Shown: positions 36,184 through 43,604 of the stretch, piece after piece
Numbering within the stretch: the first letter of the stretch is position 1
How the letters are laid out: the number at the start of each line of letters is the position of its first letter
DNA from: Bacteroidota bacterium
GTDB lineage: Bacteria; Bacteroidota; Bacteroidia; B-17B0; Aurantibacillaceae
Assembly: GCA_029237825.1 (NCBI GenBank)
Contig: JAQZBQ010000004.1
Span: 62,001-126,000 of the forward strand
Direction of reading: 5' to 3'
Length of the DNA: 64,000 nucleotides
The notes under the pieces: generated by a model
Seen by the model: the letters and a program-made list of their open reading frames with translations, nothing else
Told to the model about the DNA's origin: nothing
The model's database searches: none
Made by a program: the position numbers and the translations under genes

Positions 36184-36858
36184 ATGAAGATTCTTATTGT
36201 ATCTGCCACGCATTTTGAGATTAAGCCTCTGCTTGATTTTCTTGGAATTGCGTTGCCAGGCATAGGAATCAATAATGCTAATATAGATTTTGAAGAAAAG
36301 GAAATTCAGGTGTTAATTACTGGTGTTGGCATGGTGAACACTGCGTTAATGTTGGGTCGATTCATGGACAATTCATATGACCTGGCATTAAATTTAGGCA
36401 TTTGTGGAGCATTTGATAAATCATTGAAACTGGGTGAAGTGCTTCGTGTTTCAACTGATATGCTCAGTGAATTGGGTGCCGAAGACAATGACGATTTCTT
36501 ACCCTTTAAATCCCTTGAATTGCCAGGTGAATTCATGTTTTCTGAATCATGCAACTTTCAATCAGAGGTATTTGATGCCTTGAAAGTGGCAGAAGGAATC
36601 ACGGTAAATACGGTGCATGGAAATGATATATCGATTGAGAAAACTAAACGGCTTTTCAACCCTACAGTTGAAAGTATGGAAGGAGCAGCATTCTTTGCTG
36701 CTTGTAAAGGATTTTCAAAAAATTATCTACAAGTTCGTTCCGTATCAAATTATGTCGAAAGGCGTGATAAAAGTAAGTGGGAAATACATCATGCGATTGA
36801 AAACCTGAATAATTTTGCGATTAATTTTATAAATCAAATACCTTCACATTCAGTATGA
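36184..36858 (+). CDS. mqnB: Futalosine hydrolase
   Basis: MqnB cleaves futalosine to hypoxanthine and dehypoxanthinyl futalosine in the alternative menaquinone pathway. The protein belongs to the nucleoside phosphorylase/hydrolase fold: LITGVGMVNTALMLG (about 44-58), NLGICGAFD (about 71-79) and the C-terminal VESMEGAAFFAAC with the ligand-binding Met-Glu. The length of 224 residues is typical. Its stop overlaps the start of mqnD (ATGA), so they form an operon; the pair of pathway genes supports the specific call over a generic MTA/SAH nucleosidase. Confidence 0.92.
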   Translation: MKILIVSATHFEIKPLLDFLGIALPGIGINNANIDFEEKEIQVLITGVGMVNTALMLGRFMDNSYDLALNLGICGAFDKSLKLGEVLRVSTDMLSELGAEDNDDFLPFKSLELPGEFMFSESCNFQSEVFDALKVAEGITVNTVHGNDISIEKTKRLFNPTVESMEGAAFFAACKGFSKNYLQVRSVSNYVERRDKSKWEIHHAIENLNNFAINFINQIPSHSV

Positions 36859-37682
36859 ATTTAACCCTGGGTTTCTCTCCTTGCCCCAACGATTGCTTTA
36901 TTTTTGACGCATTGGTTCACAAAAAAATAGATACGAGAGGTATCAATTTTAATGTAGTCATGGAAGATGTTGAAGCTTTAAACGGCAGGGCATTTAAAGC
37001 CGATCTTGATATTACGAAGTTGAGTTACCATGCTTTTTTATACCTGACACAATTCTATAATTTGCTCAATAGCGGTAGCGCCTTAGGTTTTAATTGTGGC
37101 CCGCTTTTAGTCAAACTCTCCAATAAAAATATAGACAATATTGAGTCGGCTTCTATTGCCATACCCGGGAAGTACACAACGGCAAATTTTTTAATGTCTT
37201 TGGCATATCCTCATGCAAACAACCGGATTGAAGTTTTATTCAGTGACATTGAAGAATTCATACTTTCCGGAAAGGTAGATGCCGGGTTATTAATTCATGA
37301 AAATCGCTTTACATATCAGGAAAAAGGGCTTGAAAAGATAATAGATCTCGGTGAATTTTGGGATGATTTGATTCATGCGCCTATCCCTTTGGGTGGAATT
37401 GCCGTTAAAAAAGGAATAAATAGTGCGCTTCAAAAAACGATTGATTTACTTATTAGGCAAAGTGTGGAATATGCTTTTGCAAATCCTGAAAGCTGCATGC
37501 CTTTTGTACGTGAAAACGCCCAGGAAATGAGTGAAGTCGTAATGAAAAAACACATTGCTTTGTACGTTAATGAGTTTTCAATAGATCTTGGAACGATTGG
37601 AAAAAACGCAATCAGGTTACTTTATGAAAAAGCAGTTGAAAATAAGGTTATCGATGGTTTAGCGCCACTCAATTTTGTTTAA
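36855..37682 (+). CDS. mqnD: 1,4-dihydroxy-6-naphthoate synthase
   Basis: MqnD converts cyclic dehypoxanthinyl futalosine to 1,4-dihydroxy-6-naphthoate, the naphthoquinone precursor. It has a periplasmic-binding-protein-like two-lobe fold but no signal peptide, consistent with a cytoplasmic enzyme. Family landmarks are LGFSPCPNDCFIFDAL near the start, ITKLSYHAFLYL and LGGIAVKKG. The length of 275 residues is normal. It overlaps mqnB by four bases. Confidence 0.93.
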   Translation: MNLTLGFSPCPNDCFIFDALVHKKIDTRGINFNVVMEDVEALNGRAFKADLDITKLSYHAFLYLTQFYNLLNSGSALGFNCGPLLVKLSNKNIDNIESASIAIPGKYTTANFLMSLAYPHANNRIEVLFSDIEEFILSGKVDAGLLIHENRFTYQEKGLEKIIDLGEFWDDLIHAPIPLGGIAVKKGINSALQKTIDLLIRQSVEYAFANPESCMPFVRENAQEMSEVVMKKHIALYVNEFSIDLGTIGKNAIRLLYEKAVENKVIDGLAPLNFV

Positions 37683-37769
37683 AAGTTCCGCCCATCCATG
37701 AAATCCGCATTCCATAAAAAAATTAATATTTTCCAATAATTTCCTTCTATATTTATAAAAAACCGTTTC

Positions 37770-39785
37770 ATGCAAAAAATAAAACTTTTATCAGCGTCAC
37801 TGTTACTTGTGAAGCTGGCATTCTCTCAAACACTTACTCCTGGTATTAACTTATCGTACATCGATTCTACGGTAAACCCCAGAAATGACATTTATAAATT
37901 TGCTAATGGCAAATGGTTAAATAGTCAGCAAATACCTGCCAGTGACGGAAGCTGGGGAAGTTTTAATGAAATTCACGAGCGGAATGTGGCGAATCTTAAA
38001 GCCTTGATGTCGGATATTTCTAAAGATACGAAAGCCTTGCCCGGAACAAACCACCAGAAACTGCGTGATTTTTATTTAACCGCCATTGATTCGGTAAAGG
38101 CAGAAAAGGACGGCATGAAGCCTATCGCTGCTGAACTTGCCGCGATTGATCTGATTAAAACAAAGGACGAATTATTAAAAAGGACTGCCCTATTGAACCG
38201 AAAGGGGGTTCCTGGAATGATCGGGTTCTACGTATATTCCGATTTTAAAAATAGTAATGCGAATACGTGTTACCTAGCGCAAACTGGAATGGGTCTTCCG
38301 GATAAGGACTTTTACTTTGAGCCGCAGTATGAATCGGTGAAGAGTGAATACGCGGAGCATGTTGTGCGCGGTTTTAATTGTTTAGGAAAGTATCCGGAAT
38401 CTGTAGGTGTTTATTCCGTAACAATTATGAAAATTGAAACGGAACTCGCTAAAAATTCCATGAATGCTGTTGAACAACGCGACCCTCAGAAACAATATAA
38501 TCCCTTCACAAAAGCCGAGCTGGCAAAGCTAACTCCTAATATCAACTGGGACGTATATTTTACTGCGCTTGGCATAAAGACACCAGAGCAACTTGTTATA
38601 AATCAACCTAAGTTCTATGAAGGTTTGAATGCTTTGATGAATTCAATATCTATTGACGAATGGAAAATGTTCTTAAAATGGAACTTAATCGAAGCCGCTT
38701 CTCCTTATTTATCAAGTGATTTCGTTAAGGAAGATTTTCGTTTCAACGGAACGGTTTTGTCCGGAAAGAAAGAAATGAAACCGCTTTACAAGAGGGTTCA
38801 GGCTTCAACTGATGATGCCTTGGGAGAAGCCCTTGGGAAATTATACGTGGAAAAATATTTTGATGCAAATTCCAAAAAGCGTGTAAGCGAGATGGTGGAT
38901 AACCTTATTGCAGCCTACCGAGTTCGGATTGATTCCCGCGACTGGATGAGTAAAGAGACAAAAACGCAGGCGCAGCTCAAACTGGATAAGCTTATCAAGA
39001 AATTAGGTTTTCCTGATACGTGGATTGATTATTCCACCTTAACAATCGGTAGAGAATCCTATTGGAAAAACATTACTTCGGCCCGTGAATTTCAATTTAA
39101 GCGCATGATCAATAAAATTGGAAAACCGGTAGACCGAATGGAATGGGGGATGACACCACCGACAGTAAATGCTTATTATAACCCTACGTCAAATGAAATC
39201 GCTTTTCCTGCTGGCATTATGCAGGTACCGTTTTTTGATGTGAACGCGGATGACGCCTTCAATTATGGGGTAATGGGTTCTGTAATCGGACATGAACTGA
39301 CTCACGGATTTGATGACCAAGGTTCGCAGTTTGATGCAGACGGTAATCTTAAAATGTGGTGGACTGAATCAGATTACAAGAATTTTACCGACAAAACCAA
39401 ACTCATTATTGAACAGTTTAATGAATTTGTTGCAATTGATACTTTACGTGTTAATGGTGACTTAACGCAGGGTGAAAATATTGCTGACCTGGGCGGCCTA
39501 ACGATGGCTTATTACGCTTATCAAAAATCATTGAATGGAAAGAAGTCTCCGGTAATGGCTGGATTTACAGGAGAACAACGTTTCTTTTTGGCGTGGGCAC
39601 AAGGATGGAAAACATTAACGCGCGATGCATACTTAAAGCAAATGATAGCCACAAACCCACATTCACCTGGAAATTTCCGCGCAATTGGTCCGTTAAGCAA
39701 CATGCCCGAATTTTATGAAGCTTTTGGTGTGAAAGAAGGAGATGGCATGTACCGTCCTGCTTCAAAGCGTGTAAATATCTGGTAA
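37770..39785 (+). CDS. pepO: M13-family (neprilysin/PepO-like) metallopeptidase
   Basis: This exported zinc endopeptidase has a signal peptide at about 1-19 (ending LAFSQ). The zinc motif HELTH is at residues 508-512 and the third ligand Glu569 lies in ENIADLGG. The NAYYNPTSNEIAFPAGI substrate-binding segment (about 470-486) is canonical, and the C-terminus holds CxxW replaced by the bacterial form RPASKRVNIW. The length of 671 residues is typical. It probably degrades peptides in the periplasm or outside the cell. A strong terminator follows. Confidence 0.94.
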   Translation: MQKIKLLSASLLLVKLAFSQTLTPGINLSYIDSTVNPRNDIYKFANGKWLNSQQIPASDGSWGSFNEIHERNVANLKALMSDISKDTKALPGTNHQKLRDFYLTAIDSVKAEKDGMKPIAAELAAIDLIKTKDELLKRTALLNRKGVPGMIGFYVYSDFKNSNANTCYLAQTGMGLPDKDFYFEPQYESVKSEYAEHVVRGFNCLGKYPESVGVYSVTIMKIETELAKNSMNAVEQRDPQKQYNPFTKAELAKLTPNINWDVYFTALGIKTPEQLVINQPKFYEGLNALMNSISIDEWKMFLKWNLIEAASPYLSSDFVKEDFRFNGTVLSGKKEMKPLYKRVQASTDDALGEALGKLYVEKYFDANSKKRVSEMVDNLIAAYRVRIDSRDWMSKETKTQAQLKLDKLIKKLGFPDTWIDYSTLTIGRESYWKNITSAREFQFKRMINKIGKPVDRMEWGMTPPTVNAYYNPTSNEIAFPAGIMQVPFFDVNADDAFNYGVMGSVIGHELTHGFDDQGSQFDADGNLKMWWTESDYKNFTDKTKLIIEQFNEFVAIDTLRVNGDLTQGENIADLGGLTMAYYAYQKSLNGKKSPVMAGFTGEQRFFLAWAQGWKTLTRDAYLKQMIATNPHSPGNFRAIGPLSNMPEFYEAFGVKEGDGMYRPASKRVNIW

Positions 39786-39803
39786 GCAAACCTTTTTAGT
39801 TTT

Positions 39804-39837
39804 ATAAAGGGCAGGTTATCTGCCCTTTATTGTTTTT
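39804..39837 (+). terminator. Rho-independent terminator of the M13 peptidase gene
   Basis: An 11-bp perfect stem (ATAAAGGGCAG / CTGCCCTTTAT) with loop GTTAT is followed by TGTTTTTT. Confidence 0.92.
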
Positions 39838-39946
39838 TACCTATCTAATGCTAATACTAACCCCCGAGGGTTAATAAGTTTGATGGGTTCTAATCAACGC
39901 TCACTTCATTTTAAATATTTTTAATCTGTTACAAAACAGATTTTCA

Positions 39947-41113
39947 ATGAGCGATATACAGCACTTTTTTAAAACAATAAATTTAGAATCAGATTTATAC
40001 GCCGAAAACCAGCTTGGAAGAAGCGTTATCGCTTATTCCTCAGGTTTGGATTTCCCCGATCTTACAGACATTGATATGGCAATTTTAGGTGTGTGTGAAG
40101 ATAGAAGAGCCGCAGGAAATGAAGGATCAGCACTAGCCCCGGATAAAGTAAGGGAATATCTTTATACATTATACCCGGGCAGTTTTCGCCCACGTATTGC
40201 AGACCTTGGCAACATAGAAAAAGGCCATGATGTGGAGGATACTTACTACGCGCTTAAAACTTCAGTGGATTATCTAATCCGAAACAATGTGATTCCAATC
40301 ATTATCGGAGGAAGCCAGGACCTGACTTACGCACAGTTTTTAGGCTACGAAAAATTGGAACAAACCATAAATGTGGTAGCTGTAGACTCCATGTTTGATC
40401 TTGGAAATCCGGATGATGACACAACGAACATAGCTTATCTAGGAAAGATCATATTGCATCAGCCTAATTTTTTGTTTAATTACAGTAATATTGGATATCA
40501 AACTTACTTGGTTGATCAAACTTCATTAAGCATGATGAACAGGTTGTACTTCGATACATACCGTTTGGGTCAGGTTCGTGATGCCATTGAAGAAGCTGAA
40601 CCAATCATCCGGCATGCGGATATGTTAACTTTTGATATCTCTTCAATTAAACACAGCGATGCTCCGGCTAATCCGCTTGCCTCACCTAATGGGTTTTATT
40701 CAGAAGAAGCTTGCCAGATGATGCGTTATGCTGGTATGAATGATAAATTATCATCAGTAGGCATTTATGAAATCAATCCAGAATTTGACCAGCACGGAAA
40801 AACTGCTAACCTTGGTGCTCAAATGATATGGTGCTTTATGGATGGTTTTTACAATCGAAAAAGTGATTATCCTTCCCGAACCAGTACCGACTACGTAAAG
40901 TTTCATGTAGTGCTGCAGGAAGAAAAGTACGAGATTAATTTTTTCAAGAGTAAGAAAAGCGATCGCTGGTGGATGGAAATTCCTTATCCTCCTACCAATG
41001 GTTTGAAATTTGAAAGACACACCCTATTGCCATGTTCCTACAAAGATTATGAAATGGCTGTGAACAATGAGATACCTGACCGATGGTGGCAAACTTACCA
41101 AAAGCTGGCGTAG
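39947..41113 (+). CDS. Arginase/formimidoylglutamase-family protein with degenerate metal site
   Basis: The fold is that of ureohydrolases (arginase, agmatinase, formimidoylglutamase). The three metal-binding motifs are recognisable but altered: GGDHS reads GGSQD, DAHxD reads DSMFD, and SxDxDxxDP reads TFDISSIKHSD. At least three of six usual ligands are lost (His to Gln, His to Met, Asp to Ser), so dimanganese hydrolase activity is unlikely. The protein is long (388 residues against about 310), with a C-terminal extension of about 80 residues rich in aromatic and charged residues. There is no histidine-degradation gene nearby. Confidence 0.8.
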   Translation: MSDIQHFFKTINLESDLYAENQLGRSVIAYSSGLDFPDLTDIDMAILGVCEDRRAAGNEGSALAPDKVREYLYTLYPGSFRPRIADLGNIEKGHDVEDTYYALKTSVDYLIRNNVIPIIIGGSQDLTYAQFLGYEKLEQTINVVAVDSMFDLGNPDDDTTNIAYLGKIILHQPNFLFNYSNIGYQTYLVDQTSLSMMNRLYFDTYRLGQVRDAIEEAEPIIRHADMLTFDISSIKHSDAPANPLASPNGFYSEEACQMMRYAGMNDKLSSVGIYEINPEFDQHGKTANLGAQMIWCFMDGFYNRKSDYPSRTSTDYVKFHVVLQEEKYEINFFKSKKSDRWWMEIPYPPTNGLKFERHTLLPCSYKDYEMAVNNEIPDRWWQTYQKLA

Positions 41114-41233
41114 GCGATTAAGGTTCATTGACCTGCTGTTTTGGTATTCCCCTTTCTCTATTTTACCTAAATGATGGCTTTTTAAGCCTCTGGAATTCAT
41201 TTATATTGGCTTTCCGTTTATGCAATTATACCG

Positions 41234-41241
41234 TACTTTTG
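41234..41241 (+). promoter_or_regulatory. Candidate -7 element of mqnC
   Basis: TACTTTTG matches TAnnTTTG exactly, 19 bases upstream of the ATG. TTG at 41206-41208 (25-base spacer) or TTTC at 41211 (19-base spacer) may be the -33 element. Confidence 0.5.
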
Positions 41242-41260
41242 TGGAGTAAAAATTAAATTA

Positions 41261-42388
41261 ATGAATGTTCAGTCACTATTAACACGTGCTCAAACGCTCG
41301 AATTTTTATCTATTGAAGAAGGGATTTTTTTGTATGAAAATGCAGCCACTTCTGAATTGATGTTCGTTGCTAATGAGATCAGAAATATAAAAAAGAATAA
41401 CTCTAAAAAAGTTACTTGGCAAATTGATCGCAATTTAAACACAACCAACGTGTGTATTGCTAATTGTAAGTTTTGTAATTTTTACAGGATACCCGGTCAT
41501 AAGGATGCTTATATCACAGATATTGAAACGTATAAAACCAAAATTGAGGAAACAATTAAATATGGTGGCGATCAATTACTGTTGCAAGGTGGTCATCATC
41601 CCGATTTAGGCCTGCGCTTTTATGTAAATCTTTTTAAGGAGTTAAAGTCTTTATTTCCTGATATCAAATTACATTCACTTGGTCCACCGGAAATAGCCCA
41701 TATTACTAAACTTGAGAAATCAACTCATACAGAAGTATTAAAGGCCTTAGTTGATGCAGGACTGGACAGTTTACCAGGAGCCGGTGCAGAAATATTGAAC
41801 GACCGTGTACGTCGACTGATTTCAAAAGGTAAGTGTACCGGAAGGGAATGGCTTAACGTTATGCGTGCCTGTCATCAACTAAACATCACGACATCGGCAA
41901 CCATGATGTTTGGACATGTAGAAACCATTTACGAGCGCTTTGAACATTTGGTATGGATCCGGGAGGTTCAATCCGAAAAACCTGCGCATGCCAAAGGATT
42001 TTTAGCTTTTATTCCTTGGCCGTTCCAGGATGATGGAACTTTATTGAAACGTGTGAAAGGTATTTCTAATAATGTGAGTGCGGATGAATACATTCGTATG
42101 CTTGCATTAAGCCGCATCATGCTTCCCAATATTGAAAATATACAGGCAAGCTGGTTAACAGTGGGCAAACAAACTGCTCAAATTTGTTTGCATGGTGGCG
42201 CCAATGATTTTGGCAGCATCATGATTGAAGAGAATGTTGTGAGTGCCGCAGGTGCTCCTCATCGATTTACATACAAAACCATCCAGGATGCCATCCGTGA
42301 GGCTGGATTTGAACCTCAATTGAGAAATCAACAATACGGCGAACGTGAGTTACCGAAAGAAATCATTGAGCAAAAAGTAAATTATTAA
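41261..42388 (+). CDS. mqnC: Cyclic dehypoxanthinyl futalosine synthase (radical SAM)
   Basis: MqnC cyclises dehypoxanthinyl futalosine in the futalosine menaquinone pathway. The cluster motif has Cys at 65, 69 and 72 (VCIANCKFC), set in DRNLNTTNVC, which distinguishes MqnC from the aminofutalosine synthase MqnE. The C-terminal HGGANDFGSIMIEENVVSAAGA (core: GANDFGSIMIEENVVS) is likewise family-typical. The length is 375 residues. It lies 4 kb from mqnB-mqnD. MqnA and MqnE must be encoded elsewhere. Confidence 0.93.
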   Translation: MNVQSLLTRAQTLEFLSIEEGIFLYENAATSELMFVANEIRNIKKNNSKKVTWQIDRNLNTTNVCIANCKFCNFYRIPGHKDAYITDIETYKTKIEETIKYGGDQLLLQGGHHPDLGLRFYVNLFKELKSLFPDIKLHSLGPPEIAHITKLEKSTHTEVLKALVDAGLDSLPGAGAEILNDRVRRLISKGKCTGREWLNVMRACHQLNITTSATMMFGHVETIYERFEHLVWIREVQSEKPAHAKGFLAFIPWPFQDDGTLLKRVKGISNNVSADEYIRMLALSRIMLPNIENIQASWLTVGKQTAQICLHGGANDFGSIMIEENVVSAAGAPHRFTYKTIQDAIREAGFEPQLRNQQYGERELPKEIIEQKVNY

Positions 42389-42451
42389 TGAGGTGCTTAC
42401 ATGAATTACATGACACCACAAAATGACAATTTAAAATTATAATTTCAACCT

Positions 42452-43135
42452 ATGAATGTGATCATTACGGGTGCGAGCAGAGGTATTGGATTTGAATTGG
42501 TTCAGCAATTTTTAAACACCGGAGATGTTGTGTTTTGCCTTACCAGGAACCTAAAGCCTTTAGGTAGCATCCAGCATGAAAACTTGATTCCAATCGCCAC
42601 TGATCTGACGTCACCTGTAAGTATAAATAAAGCAGTTGAATTGATACAGAGCAAGGTAACAGATATACAATGCGTTGTACATAATGCGGGTGCTTTAATT
42701 AAAAAACCCTTTGAAGACATTTTATACACCGATTTGGAAATGGTATATAAAGTGAATGTGTTTGCGCCCTATTACCTTACTCAACAATTATTACCATTAC
42801 TGGGTAAACAAGAAAGATCTCACATAGTTAACATTAGTAGTATAGGCGGATTTCAAGGCAGCGTTAAATTTCCGGGGTTGTCAGCATATAGTTCATCCAA
42901 AGCGGCAATTGTAGGTGTTACAGAGTGTTTGGCAGAGGAATTAAAGGACAGGAATATTTCAGTAAATTGTTTAGCAATTGGAGCGGTGCAAACGGAAATG
43001 CTGGCCCAGGCCTTTCCAGATTATCAGGCTCCTTTGAAACCAAAACAAATGGCAGAATATATTTATGAGTTTGCGGTGAAGGGACATGTGTTTTATAATG
43101 GAAAAGTTTTACCCGTTTCTTCAAGTACACCCTGA
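42452..43135 (+). CDS. Short-chain dehydrogenase/reductase
   Basis: This classical SDR has 227 residues. The nucleotide-binding motif TGASRGIG is at residues 6-13, NAG (VVHNAGAL) at about 76-83, the catalytic Ser in NISSIGG and the Tyr/Lys pair in YSSSKAA. The substrate is unknown. It ends three bases before the next gene, so it is probably cotranscribed with the Cys-rich protein and the TonB-dependent receptor. Confidence 0.9.
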   Translation: MNVIITGASRGIGFELVQQFLNTGDVVFCLTRNLKPLGSIQHENLIPIATDLTSPVSINKAVELIQSKVTDIQCVVHNAGALIKKPFEDILYTDLEMVYKVNVFAPYYLTQQLLPLLGKQERSHIVNISSIGGFQGSVKFPGLSAYSSSKAAIVGVTECLAEELKDRNISVNCLAIGAVQTEMLAQAFPDYQAPLKPKQMAEYIYEFAVKGHVFYNGKVLPVSSSTP

Positions 43136-43138
43136 TTT

Positions 43139-43603
43139 ATGAAGTTATTTTTTATAATATTTTTATTAGCGCCTCTTCTTTCGGTTTGTCAAACCAAACA
43201 GGTGAAACTTAAAGTGGTTCAGGTAATGCCTTATTGTGGCGGGGCAAAGCCTTCCAAAAACATACAGGATAAAAATGTAGCTGCGCCTTACGCATGTAAA
43301 AAGTTAGTTTTCGTTTCAGATCAGCAAAAAGTAGATTCTTTGGCCACTAATGCTAAAGGTGAACTGTCCATAAAATTGCCGTATGGCGATTATAAGTTTT
43401 TTGAGCCATGGAAATATTACCGTAAAATCCCGGAAGGAATGGCGGAAGACAATCTTCAAATGGACTGTTTAGAGAAAGAGTGGGGAAGCGAAGATTTAAG
43501 AATCATTGTCACAAAAAAAGGCACGCAGATCCAGAATAACCTGAAGTTTCCAAAGTGCCCCCATCAATTTCCTTGTTTAATTAATAAGCACTTACCGCGT
43601 TAA
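43139..43603 (+). CDS. Small Cys-containing exported protein, 154 aa
   Basis: I do not recognise a named family. A signal peptide covers residues 1-17 (FIIFLLAPLLSVCQ). The mature protein begins with a beta strand (QVKLKVVQVMPYCGGAKPS), which resembles the start of carboxypeptidase-regulatory-like domains, and continues with a plausible two-strand segment (GELSIKLPYGDYKFF). Five Cys residues in the mature part (in PYCGG, YACKK, MDCLE, FPKCPH and PCLI) suggest disulphides in the periplasm. It is one base upstream of the TonB-dependent receptor gene, implying coupled expression and a joint role, which is inference. Confidence 0.7.
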   Translation: MKLFFIIFLLAPLLSVCQTKQVKLKVVQVMPYCGGAKPSKNIQDKNVAAPYACKKLVFVSDQQKVDSLATNAKGELSIKLPYGDYKFFEPWKYYRKIPEGMAEDNLQMDCLEKEWGSEDLRIIVTKKGTQIQNNLKFPKCPHQFPCLINKHLPR

Positions 43604-43604
43604 T

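Noticed and set aside
39841-39946. Hairpin AATCTGT/ACAGATT just before the ureohydrolase ATG
   Set aside because: It has no flanking T run and a weak stem, so I cannot support a regulatory function beyond chance in AT-rich DNA.
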